Source of the DNA: Owenia fusiformis
Lineage: Eukaryota; Annelida; Polychaeta; Sabellida; Oweniidae
Reading direction: 5' to 3'
Length of the DNA: 64,000 bases
Assembly (NCBI GenBank): GCA_903813345.2
Contig: CAIIXF020000001.1
Location: forward strand, 57,987,885-58,051,884
Below, piece after piece: positions 1 to 19,850 of the stretch (the first letter of the stretch is position 1; the number at the start of each line of letters is the position of its first letter). Both the position numbers and the translations under genes were made by a program. A model generated the notes under the pieces. It saw only the letters and a list, made by a program, of their open reading frames with translations, was not told the origin of the DNA and made no database searches.

Positions 1-1037
1 TTAGTTATTCTCTTACCAACTGACGTAACAATTACATTGATTTGAGACTGACCAACTGCAAATGTGTTCAGAATTGGATAACTTGATTAAGATTATCTAA
101 TATTTCTGTAATTTAAATGACATGTCATGCATAATGAAAAAAAAGTACAGACAATTTACATTGCATTTTTTATTCAATCTTATATGTACAGCTTACATGA
201 GTGTGATAGTCAGGAGTATGATTGTCAATTAGACCATTGTACTATTTAATTAGCTGCTCATTGTTGACCTGTCAGGTCAATGAAATACCTGACAGGTGAA
301 ACAATATCAACATTGTATTATTCGCTAGCTATTATTCTATGGTTTATATGTGTTTTATGAAGAGATTTGACAAATTGATAAAACCTCTAATGTTTGATCA
401 GACACTATTTTGTCAAAACTCTATTTTAGATCAACTTTGAACTAAAGAGAGGTCAGACCTTTTCAAGGAACATTGCGATTGATAGAGAATAAAATGGTTA
501 AAAATAACATTATTCTGGCTGAAGACATGATTTTCCGGTCTAACACCTTCTCTGGTGAACTTTTTTCGAAATATGCATGAAGATCCATTCAAAGTCGATG
601 TTTAAACCTTTAAAAAGGCAAATTTAGTCTGAGGATTGAAAAAGTTCTAAGAAATTTTACTCTTAGAATTCATAGTAAGCATTCAAATATCATTTAGGAG
701 CATTTAAAATCGAATCCACGGCAAAATTGAAAGAACTGAAATCTTTATACATCTTCTTCTAAGAAATCACGAAGCAAAAGTTCTTTCAACAATCTAAAGG
801 TGAACTTTTTCATCTTTGATTATAAAGAGCATAAGTAAAGAAATCTTTTCTAAAACAGAATTCCCTTTATTCTAGAACATGTAATTAATTTTTTTAAGAA
901 TCTATTTACAATTTATAGAATGTTTTTTCACCAAATTAATAAAAAAAAGTAGAGTCCTCTGTTATGATTGTTTTCTATGAATTTGATAATTAGTTTTTAT
1001 CCCTTTTGGAAAACCTTGAATCCATCTTATGTTATAG
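1..1037. other. CAD intron, upstream part
   Basis: AT-rich DNA with no open frame resembling CAD or any other family. It ends in the acceptor TTATAG at 1032-1037. I see nothing else to annotate in it. Confidence 0.6.
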
Positions 1038-10784
<9,747 letters not shown>

Positions 10785-11384
10785 GCATCTAAACTCGTCA
10801 AAGGAAATCTTTAAACAGTGAATGGAGTGACATCTTTCCACATCGGTGCCTATTAGTACAATGCATGTACTTACATTTTTGCATATATGAGTTAGAACAA
10901 CACAGAGTGACATCTTAGATTAACTCTAAGAACAAAACATTAAATGAAATTTTCATTCTTGAGAAGGATGTGGGGAGGTATTTTGCATATATACACGATG
11001 AAATAAATGCACATGAAAGAGCGATATGCACCTTAAACTGAAAAAATTCTTATGAAGAATTTCACAAGGCCACTGCCCAATTATGGCATCGTAATATTCC
11101 AATTGAAATACATTGCAAACAGTTGATCACTGACTGAAAATTTATAAAAAAAACTCGCAGATAGTGTGTAGTCATTTCTGCTACTGCGTACTGATACTGC
11201 AAAATGCACATATTAAAAGTTGAAAATGAAGAACTTCTTTATGAATAATAAAAAAAGAAATTTGCATTCCTTTGAGTCCATATTGTAACATTTTTATTCG
11301 TGTCTACGTAATTTGTAAAAACATATCCAGAGGTTTATTCTTTTATCTTGTATTAGGAAATATAAATATTGAAAATGCTTATAG

Positions 11385-12840
11385 TATAAGAGATAGACCT
11401 AAATCTTAGAATGGAATATAACATTCAATTTGAAATGCACAATTCTTCATAATGAAGCCTACTACTAGTATAGGACATTTATATATTATATGTATTGGGA
11501 GAGTCCTATAATAGTGAACAAATTTTTCAGAAAAAATTGTTTGTGCCAACTGCCCAGCAGAAGACATGTACTTGTTTAATAAATTGTATTAACAAATGGT
11601 ACAAAAAATAATATAAAAATATTGGATTTAATTCAATGAGGTTTAGCTTAATGAAGTGATAACCATTTTGTATGCATACCTGTAAACAAAAACATGTGAC
11701 TATTCCTTAACCTCTTGAATACCAAGATGTTCTTTGCCATTTTTCTCAGGAAATATATGTTATGCAACATTGGAAAGCACAGTTAAAATAGACTTGTCAA
11801 ACAAAAATAAATAAATAAACTGAATAAATAATGATGAAGAGAGCAATTCTACAGTGATAAATGATGCAACATATATTCTCCATCTTGATATTCCTGAGGT
11901 TAAGATTAATACAGTGTGTCCATAAAATTTCTTGACAAGGGTTAGAGACTTTGGATTGTACTTGTAAAGAAACTTTATGGACATCCTGTATAGTAACTGA
12001 CATAGATGAAACATTCCATGTGAATCAGTATATGATCTGTTATTAAGATTGCCAAATTTTCTTCATATTTGTATTAAAATGTATGTTTGGCTTACATAGT
12101 GATCCTATGGAATCACGTATCCCTCAATCTCTCATAATTTGACATACTTTGAAAGTTGACCAATTTTTAAAAATGCATGAAGAACCACTATGTAAGCCCT
12201 GAATTATTATGAATATGAGACGTCAGCTTGAGGTCACTCCTTGTTTTCTAAAAGTTGGAACTGTGAATTCTAATGTGAACAAAACTGGATTGGGGGTAAA
12301 ATATTCATCATATATACAACCTGTCATTGCCACATCAGATTGCAGGAAATCACACAATGATTTTTTGTCATAGAATAATATCATGACTCAGTCTACTGTT
12401 TAATGTAATCTTTTTATTATTGTCTCAATGGAGGTTTTACATGGCTTATTACCTGGACATTGTATACATGATACAATTTATGTCATCAATTGAATATGGA
12501 TTTGAAATAAATAGGGGAAAACATAAGTCTGTCTTATTTTATATTTACCTGCAATATATTTCATATCCTATATGCAATGCATATTAAAGATATAATACAC
12601 AAGAAACAAGTAAATTCTATTTTACATGCACATGATATTTAATCTGATATTACAATGAAATACTAGTTTTAGAAGAACATATTCATATTGCACTAAAATA
12701 CAGATCTTAAATCCAAACATTTACAGACATATGGAAATAATGTATACTATTAGGCTACATGATATAATATATTATGAGCTAATAAATGCGACTATTACAC
12801 AATACATGTATGAAGAAATTAACAATCAATTGAGAGCCCA
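11385..12840. repeat. Duplicated segment, copy 1 (partner at 16370-17125)
   Basis: Two blocks, 11385-11600 and ~12525-12840, match 16370-16560 and ~16805-17125 in the same order and orientation. Examples are AGAACATATTCATATTGCAC at ~12674 and ~16941, and TGTCTTATTTTATATTTACC/T. Copy 1 has about 700 bp more between the blocks. The two copies bracket the single-exon GPCR gene. Confidence 0.75.
11909..11991. mobile_element. ~80-bp MITE with mariner/Tc1-like inverted ends
   Basis: The left arm TACAGTGTGTCCATAAAATT and the right arm, reverse-complemented TACAGGATGTCCATAAAGTT, pair for about 30 bp through TTCTTGACAAG/TTCTTTACAAG. The loop is short. TA flanks both sides. The ends resemble mariner/Tc1-type termini, and there is no coding capacity. 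Confidence 0.7.
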
Positions 12841-13043
12841 TGGAAACCCATGTGGAAATAGACTGGTCTTTAACTTTTTGGGGTAGTTATATAGAATATT
12901 CAGAAAAATGTACAACATAAAAATTACCACGGGCTTTCAATTAGAGCCCATGATAAAACTAATACACTTTGATTCTAGTGCCTCACAGTTATGCACTTAA
13001 TTTATCTCGAAGTTATTAACTCAAGAACGTCAAGTGAATTTCA

Positions 13044-15941
13044 TCATTTTTTACACAGTAACACCTTAACCAAAGCTGTCCTGAATTCATAATTGAAAGT
13101 AACAAATACAATAAAGTTGAGAATAGGGTTCAGTCCAATCATGCTTGAAGATATGATGTTAATCATTCCTTCTTGTTTTAGTTTTGTGCTTATATTGAGG
13201 AGAGTTATCACCAGGAAGGGGATATAGCATATTAAGAATGAGACAAGTATGGCAGTCATTTGACGCACAAGCTTAGACACACGAAGCATCCAATTTTTGT
13301 AGATTTTCAAATTTGATTGACTATTGCGTCGACTCGGTGAGGCGCGCACGTGCAGATTAACTACATTTAGAGTCAATGAGTTAACTTTCATTTCATCTTG
13401 AGGCAATGGGATAGTCTTCAAATTTGGTTTAATCAATGATTTAGCTTTTTCGTTTTCCTTGGCCAATGAGTGAGCTATCACATTTGGTTTACCCAATGAT
13501 TCAGCTATCACATTTGGTTTACCCAATGATTCAGCTTCATTTTCTTTGGCCAATGAGTTAGCTAACACATTTGATTCAGCCAATGATTTTGCTTCTTCAT
13601 TTTCTTTGGCCAATGAGTTGTTAGCTAACACATTTGATTCAGCCAATGAGTAAGCCTCTGCATTTTCTTTGGCCAATGATTTAGCTAACACATTTGATTC
13701 AGCCAATGAGTAAACCTCTGCATTTTCTTTGGCCACTGATTTAGCTTTAATATTTGGTTCAGCCAATAATTCAGCTTCATTTTCTCTGGCCAATGAGAGA
13801 GCTGTCACATTTGGTTTAGCCAATAATCTAGCTTCTACATTTTGTTTAGCAAATGAGTTAGCTGTCACATTTGGTACAGCCAATGAACTAGCTTTTTCAT
13901 TTTGTTTAGCCAATGATTTAGATGTCACATTTGGTAAAGCCAATGAACTAGCTTTTTCATTTTGTTTAGCCAATGATTTAGCTGTCACATTTGGTACAGC
14001 CAATGAACTAGCTTTTTCATTTTGTTTAGCCAATGATTTAGATGTCACATTTGGTAAAGCCAATGAACTAGCTTTTCCATTTTGTTTAGCCAATGATTTA
14101 GCTGTCACATTTGGTACAACCAATGAACTAGCTTCTTCATTTTGTTTAGCCAATGATTTAGATGTCACATTTGGTAAAGCCAATGAACTAGCTTTTTCAT
14201 TTTGTTTAGCCAATGATTTAGATGTCACATTTGGTACAGCCAATGAACTAGCTTCTTCATTTTGTTTAGCCAATGATTTGGCTGTCACGTTTGGTAAAGC
14301 CAATGAACTAGCTTCTTCATTTTGTTTAGCCAATGATTTAGATGTCACATTTGGTAAAGCCAATGAACTAGCTTTTTCATTTTGTTTAGCCAATGATATA
14401 GCTGTCACATTTGGTACAACCAATGAACTAGCTCCTTCATTTTGTTTAGCCAATGATTTAGATGTCACATTTGGTAAAGCCAATGAACTAGCTTCTTCAT
14501 TTTGTTTAGCCAATGATTTAGATGTCACATTTGGTAAAGCCAATGAACTAGCTTTTTCATTTTGTTTAGCCAATGATTTAGATGTCACATTTGGTAAAGC
14601 CAATGAACTAGCTTTTTCATTTTGTTCAGCCAATGATTTAGATGTCACATTTGGTACAGCCAATGAACTAGCTTCTTCATTTTGTTTAGCCAATGATTTG
14701 GGTGTCACGTTTGGTACAGCCAATGAACTAGCTTCTTCATTTTGTTTAGCCAATGATTTAGATGTCAAGTTTGGTAAAGCCAATGAACTAGCTTCTTCAT
14801 TTTGTATAGCCAATGATTTAGCTGTCACATTTGCTACAACCAATGAACTAGCTTCTTCATTTTGTTTAGCCAATGATTTAGCTGTCACATTTGCTACAAC
14901 CAATGAACTAGCTTCTTCATTTTGTTTAGCCAATGATTTAGCTGTCACATTTGCTACAACCAATGAACTAGCTTCTTCATTTTGTTTAGCCAATGATTTA
15001 CCTTTCACATTTGATTCATTCAATGGGTTTGATTCCAATGTAAGTCCAGCCAATGAATCTGTTTCTTCAGTGTGAACTGACAAGTGAGAGAATCTGAAAT
15101 GTGTGAAGCTGTTTAACTGAGGAGAGGAAATACACCCACTACTCGGAGTATTCAAGATAGGCCCTGTTGAACAAATGTTAGTTGGAAATTCTATTTTGAC
15201 ATTGAACTTATTTGCATGAGCTCTGATTCGTAGAATTATAGCTAATTGTAAAATTATCAAAGCTAAAACATGTACGATAATTAAGACACAAAGAGTAAGT
15301 ATATAACTTTTTGATATTTGGCCATTATTTATATGACAGATATCGTCACTAGATATTACATTGTCCTGTGAAGGCAGTGCCACTCCAAATAGCAACCCAA
15401 GTAGCAGCCATAGCAACCATGTTGTCCCTAGCAACCCTACTGCAAGTTGTTTTGAAAAAACAAAACGGTTCATCATTGCGTAATGTGTAACAAGGAAAGC
15501 CTCAACATATATGAGGAGAACATTGGACATTGTTATACCTGCTGCTGTGCTCAGAGATAACATTATTATGTTACATGTTCTAGCATGATTCAATGTATGC
15601 ATCATATCCAAGACAGCATGTGACACAACAGATAATCCAAACATGATGCCTCCAACGGATAATCCACATTTGAAGAAGTTTGAAACTGTTTGTAAACTTC
15701 TGGTCCTGGCGACTGTTGAAATTATTAGGCCTTGCAGTGTTATTATTATCACTGCAAAAATACAGCGTAAAATGTATGCTCCTATAGCCTCATTTTTAGG
15801 AGAATGTTCTGCCCAATGACAGGAATTGTTGTTAGTCTCATTGTTAAGACATGCAATTGTCGTATTACTAGCATTGCTGAACATTATAATTCTTTTTGTA
15901 GGCGTTATTCTGTTTTTGGACCTGTTTTTTAGTCTATACAA
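13044..15941 (-). CDS. Class A GPCR-like receptor with a ~26-unit 20-residue repeat in intracellular loop 3
   Basis: An intronless frame of 965 codons. The likely start is Met20 (15882-15884), followed by N-glycosylation sequons NAS, NTT and NET and then TM1. Approximate segments are TM1 53-75, TM2 88-112, TM3 122-150, TM4 165-189, TM5 210-240, TM6 893-917 and TM7 930-950. Class A marks are Cys123 in TM3, Cys202 in ECL2, a TM4 tryptophan, CYIP in TM6, NP in TM7 and an amphipathic helix 8 (NYEFRTALVKVLL). Key motifs are altered: E-A-F stands where DRY/ERY belongs, and NPILN where NPxxY belongs. Between TM5 and TM6 about 650 residues form loop 3; residues ~315-843 are ~26 repeats of consensus KSLAKQNEEASSLALPNVTS. 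Family and ligand are unknown. The frame stays open through a 60-bp array, which implies selection or recent expansion. Confidence 0.85.
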   Translation of the reverse strand: MYRLKNRSKNRITPTKRIIMFSNASNTTIACLNNETNNNSCHWAEHSPKNEAIGAYILRCIFAVIIITLQGLIISTVARTRSLQTVSNFFKCGLSVGGIMFGLSVVSHAVLDMMHTLNHARTCNIIMLSLSTAAGITMSNVLLIYVEAFLVTHYAMMNRFVFSKQLAVGLLGTTWLLWLLLGLLFGVALPSQDNVISSDDICHINNGQISKSYILTLCVLIIVHVLALIILQLAIILRIRAHANKFNVKIEFPTNICSTGPILNTPSSGCISSPQLNSFTHFRFSHLSVHTEETDSLAGLTLESNPLNESNVKGKSLAKQNEEASSLVVANVTAKSLAKQNEEASSLVVANVTAKSLAKQNEEASSLVVANVTAKSLAIQNEEASSLALPNLTSKSLAKQNEEASSLAVPNVTPKSLAKQNEEASSLAVPNVTSKSLAEQNEKASSLALPNVTSKSLAKQNEKASSLALPNVTSKSLAKQNEEASSLALPNVTSKSLAKQNEGASSLVVPNVTAISLAKQNEKASSLALPNVTSKSLAKQNEEASSLALPNVTAKSLAKQNEEASSLAVPNVTSKSLAKQNEKASSLALPNVTSKSLAKQNEEASSLVVPNVTAKSLAKQNGKASSLALPNVTSKSLAKQNEKASSLAVPNVTAKSLAKQNEKASSLALPNVTSKSLAKQNEKASSLAVPNVTANSFAKQNVEARLLAKPNVTALSLARENEAELLAEPNIKAKSVAKENAEVYSLAESNVLAKSLAKENAEAYSLAESNVLANNSLAKENEEAKSLAESNVLANSLAKENEAESLGKPNVIAESLGKPNVIAHSLAKENEKAKSLIKPNLKTIPLPQDEMKVNSLTLNVVNLHVRASPSRRNSQSNLKIYKNWMLRVSKLVRQMTAILVSFLICYIPFLVITLLNISTKLKQEGMINIISSSMIGLNPILNFIVFVTFNYEFRTALVKVLLCKK
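13400..15000 (-). repeat. 60-bp coding minisatellite in the GPCR gene
   Basis: About 26 units of 60 bp encode a 20-residue repeat. Units 1-19 counted from the N-terminal side are nearly identical. Units 20-26 (toward lower coordinates) are diverged and include one 1-residue insertion, a one-residue deletion and a short internal duplication. Variation clusters at three places: E/K at position 9, AL/AV/VV at 14-15, and S/A at 20. Each unit carries an N-V-T sequon, which would be cytosolic in the predicted topology and so unglycosylated. Confidence 0.95.
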
Positions 15942-18335
15942 GTGTCTTTATGTAGGTGTCAATGCAAGTGTTTTTAGGCAGTTGTCTTCATGTAAGTGAA
16001 TCTTCTAAATAGTGAAAGACAATTAGTTGGTTTCTGAAGACTCATGTAATTGTGATACTATGAGAACTCAATAGAATGAAGAATGGATTTCATTATCACT
16101 CTGAAAGTTATTCTGAAGTTGTTAATATGTCTAGTGAAATACTAATGGAACCATATTGAAGTGTTAATAGATCAGTCAACAGATTTTATGATATTCTCTT
16201 ATTCCTCTTATAGTGACTTATTGGAATGGTCCAGCTTCAAAAACCATCTTTCACAGAGAAGATGTGCAGTTGATTGATGAAGAGTGCAGTGTTTACAAGT
16301 TAATTTTCTGTAATGAAAACAAAACAAACAAAACTTATAAATACAACTCATTAACTTTATGTCTTCACTATTAAGAGATCGACTTAAATCTTTGAATGGA
16401 ATATCATATTCTATTTGATATGCACAATTTTTCATAATTAAACCTTTTTCATTTATATATTATTAAATATCTGATTATTATTGGGAGAACGAGAGTTGGA
16501 GAAAAAAATATTTCAGAAAAAAATATTTACTGCATGGCAGAATACATATAAAGAACTTGAGATACTAAGTTAAATCTGTGCATAGGAACACTAACCCTGT
16601 CCCAATACTGTTCGCAAATGTTATACTATACAAGTTTCTATGAATTATTTAATGATTCCGGTGATATTTGTCTCATGAAGTACCATAATTATAATGAAAT
16701 ACATCCTTTTGAGGGCACACATTTTTCTGTATTTTACAAGAAACATCCACTCTATTTTAAATGGTTTTTGAAAAATAATCAGTTGAAATATGTATTTGAG
16801 ATAATTAGAGAAAAACAGAAGTCTATGTCTTATTTTATATTTACTTGTAATATATTTCTAGATGCAGATCTAAGATATAACACAGAAGAAACATGCACAT
16901 GGTATTTTACATGCACTTAAAATTTAAAACTTATATTACAAGAACATATTCATATTGCACAAAAATACAGATCTTTTAATCCACACATGTACAGAGGGAC
17001 GGAAATAAAAAATACTATTAAGTTATATATTATTGAAGGCAGCCAAACTAAAATTATTTTTAAAATCGCTCATAGGTGTAACTATTACATAACTATTACA
17101 CAATACAATATGTAGATACGAACAATACTTTGGCAAGATGTCGTTGAACTACACATAAATACCAAGTACATGTAAATAACAATTATAATACTTTAGAAAC
17201 AATAACAATTCTACTCCAGGTTGAGCCAGTATTTGTTTTGACATATCTTACAAAAAAATACATATCATCACTATGATTAAGAAAAAAAAGCCATGCTTAT
17301 ATTAAGCATAAAACATGTAAAATCCAACCAGTTCATTCACACACTAGATTTGTATACTTCAGTTGTGATGCTTTGTAATTACTTCTTATAATCCAACAAT
17401 GATATACAGTATAAGAGATCTAGTTAAAGCACTCTATAACAGATTCATACAAAAATATATAATGTAATGAATAAAATCTAATATATGTATAATATATAAT
17501 ATGTATATATTTATGTACAATAAATAGATAACATAACAGTTAACATTGTTTACTTAAAGTTGTAATCATTCGTTGATCTAAGATCAAATGGAGTAATATT
17601 CAAAAAGTACACTAAAAAACTGAACAGGGAGATTTTTAGGGTTTAATGAACTTCTTGAGGTGCTGATTGAACCCCAGATTAAACATTTACTTGTAATATC
17701 TATGGGCCACATGTCTTAGGCAATATTGTTAAGAAATCAAATAATGGCACATATAGCTTTTTTATTCATATATAAATTACAATCAATAAACAATACAATA
17801 ACAAAATGATACAATTTCATCATTTAATGTATATGGGTATTATCATTTCCCTTTTCATACCATGAGCTTCATTAGGTACCATGATACTGATATATGTATA
17901 GAGTTTCATAATATGGGTTTTGTAAAGGTTACATCATTGCACCATGATACAAAGATATACTCATAGTAGTACAAAGCAGCGGATTCTACAATGCTTTTTA
18001 CCTACCGAAAAAATGTTTATAACATTTAAACTCAATAGAATTTACATTAATAAATAAATAAAAGAAATAATAAAATAATAAAAGGCAATCATGTAAAGCT
18101 TTCAAAAATGAATGATATATTATTTCTAAAAGGCTGTATTTTGTTAATATCAGATTATTACCATTTGGCTATATTTCATACTTGATAAAATAATGAATAT
18201 CTAAATAATTTTTTGACAACTTATGAGACAAAACTAAACATGTACATCAATATATTATATTTTGTCATAGGATGAGCAATTAAATTTGGCGACTGTAAAC
18301 AGAACGCTATAATTTACACCATCTTTTTATACATG
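15942..18335. other. Intergenic, AT-rich, upstream of the GPCR
   Basis: Besides duplicated segment copy 2, I see only AT-rich DNA with poly-A/T tracts. The GPCR promoter should be within the first few hundred bases above 15941, but no recognisable core element stands out. Confidence 0.5.
16370..17125. repeat. Duplicated segment, copy 2 (partner at 11385-12840)
   Basis: Direct-orientation partner of the segment on the other side of the GPCR. The shared blocks include AAATCTT-GAATGGAATAT (near 16388) and CATATTCATATTGCAC (near 16945). The open frame 16618-16920 lies partly in this copy, is not shared in frame with copy 1, and is not called as a gene. Confidence 0.75.
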
Positions 18336-18337
18336 TA

Positions 18338-19419
18338 CGAGGGGTGATCCAAAAGTCTTGGACGCCCTGCTCTAATTTTGTTAGTTTTTGATAAAATTAC
18401 TTTAAACTTTTCAATAATAAAGACCAACAACCTAACTACTTTGTGTGTTAATTTCATGGAGAAATTATATATTTGATGTAGTTTTCTAGATAGTTTTTAA
18501 TATAGAGACCCTGCCACCCGGAACGGTATTCGCACATGACAACTTTCAGCCCTAAATGTTCCCGCCATTTTACTTGTTTCGCACTACCTTTCTTTGAATT
18601 TTGATTGATAAACCATGTTAGTTTACTTCCTTTGTTATTAAGCAATCAATTAATTGTGTTTTAATTATCATGTCATATATGACAATGGCTGTATATGTTT
18701 AATTCTAAGAAAATGACATCAGACAAGCAACCCTCATTCTGGTATCATTTTTGCTCCAAGATGGCTGCTGAAATGGAGAACATGAAAGAAATCAAAGTGG
18801 AACAAAGTATACTACGAGATATTTTCACTATTATTGACCATGAACAGCTACCATATGCACCATATACAGTCTTATGGTTCTGTGTGATTTTCTTCCTTTT
18901 TCTCTAAGCTGAAAGAAGGGTTGAAAGAAAACGTTTTTTACTCATTGGATGAGGTTTAGAGTGGCACCCCAGCAGCATTTGTATCACATAAGCAATGGAG
19001 GTTTTTTAAATGTCTTCCATTCTTTGGTAAAGTGGTATGAAAAATGTGTTCAAATTCATGGAAAATATGTTGAAAAGTAGGTCTCAATATGTGAAGATGA
19101 TGATGGCAGATGACACTCAGATTGAAAATTGGAAATTCTCTCATATCATGACTGGTGTTAGGTTGTGCACCTGCACCTAAAGTATTTGCCATATTATAAC
19201 AGTTGTGATGTGATTTGCTTTATTCAAATACCGTTCCGGGTGGCCGCGACCCGGTATTAAAAACTATTTAGAAAAGTAGCTAAAATATATTATTTTCTGT
19301 TGAAACTTATACACAAAATTGTTAAGATGTTGATCTTTATTATCTGAAATTTTCATGTAATTTTGTTAGAAAATAGCAAAGTTAGAGCGGGGCGTCCAAG
19401 ACTTTTGGATCACCCCTCG
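18338..19419 (+). mobile_element. Defective mariner element with perfect outer TIRs and TA target duplication
   Basis: A 1,082-bp element between TA dinucleotides (18336-18337 and 19420-19421). The outer ends are CGAGGGGTGATCCAAAAGTC in inverted orientation, matching for ~30 bp. Beyond them the two ends stay similar as imperfect inverted repeats for ~190 bp (both contain CCACCCGGAACGGTATT). The interior is a broken transposase gene on the plus strand. The element lies downstream of the LOXHD1-like stop codon, in its putative 3' flank. Confidence 0.95.
18700..19090 (+). pseudogene. Mariner transposase remnant
   Basis: Readable pieces, in order, are an N-terminal-like MENMKEIK, then EQLPYAPYT followed by a degraded copy of the catalytic-aspartate region ending FFLF. 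After a stop comes KLKEGLKENVFYSLDEV, and after further stops and frame changes WYEKCVQIHGKYVEK, the usual C-terminal block of mariner transposases. The DNA-binding domain and most of the catalytic core are missing, so it cannot encode an active enzyme. The piece that remains open in one frame is only 70 codons. Confidence 0.8.
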
Positions 19420-19639
19420 TACATATGAAATGACGAATGTCATTCATGTTTTTTCAAAAAATAATTGTAAAAGACCATGCAGAGACAATTCACCAAGTAT
19501 GTCAAGTGATTATATGTGAATGAGGGTCATTTTAAGGCAGTCCCCACGCCGGGTTCCATTTTTTATCAAGTTTGGCAAATTTTCATTAAAGGCATATATA
19601 ACATTGCAGTTAGTTATATCTGTTGTGAGAGCAACGGCA

Positions 19640-19850
19640 GTAAGATTCAAGGTCATTGTTCTGGATATTTTCAATGTCTTTGGTATGGATATTGATGTTG
19701 CAGTGGAAATTTTCAACATGCTACGGTACTGACATTGATGATGGGTTGATATTTTCAATACATTATGGTACTGACATTGACATTGCAGTGAATACTTCCA
19801 ACATACTATGGTACTGACATTGATGTTGCCGTGGAAATTTCCAGTGTGCG
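19640..19850 (-). repeat. ~43-bp degenerate tandem repeat spanning the LOXHD1-like stop codon
   Basis: Read on the minus strand, the end of the last coding exon (GGAAATTTCCACGGCAACAT, then CAATGTCAGTACCATAG) recurs about four to five times downstream with a 42-43 bp period. Examples are CAATGTCAGTACCATAATG and CAATGTCAGTACCGTAGCATG. The first copy holds the stop codon at 19806-19808, and the rest are 3' UTR. The coding end therefore lies at the edge of a minisatellite derived from itself, or was formed by it. Confidence 0.8.

Larger units (their letters stand above)
10785..13043. other. CAD 3' UTR and intergenic region up to the GPCR
   Basis: There is no gene here. AATAAA at 11002-11007 is the first plausible polyadenylation signal, 218 bp after the CAD stop. 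The rest is AT-rich. It contains one copy of a duplicated segment (11385-12840) and a small MITE at 11909-11991. Open frames on the minus strand at 11760-12014 have no protein character. Confidence 0.55.

Noticed and set aside
13729-15075. 448-codon open frame on the plus strand, opposite the GPCR repeat
   Set aside because: It is the antisense of a 60-bp array whose period is divisible by three, so openness in one unit repeats in all. It starts and ends at the array and has no domain outside it. The minus-strand frame has seven membrane segments at both sides of the array.
16618-16920. 100-codon frame upstream of the GPCR
   Set aside because: It overlaps duplicated segment copy 2, is not conserved in frame in copy 1, and has AT-driven composition (F, Y, N, K).
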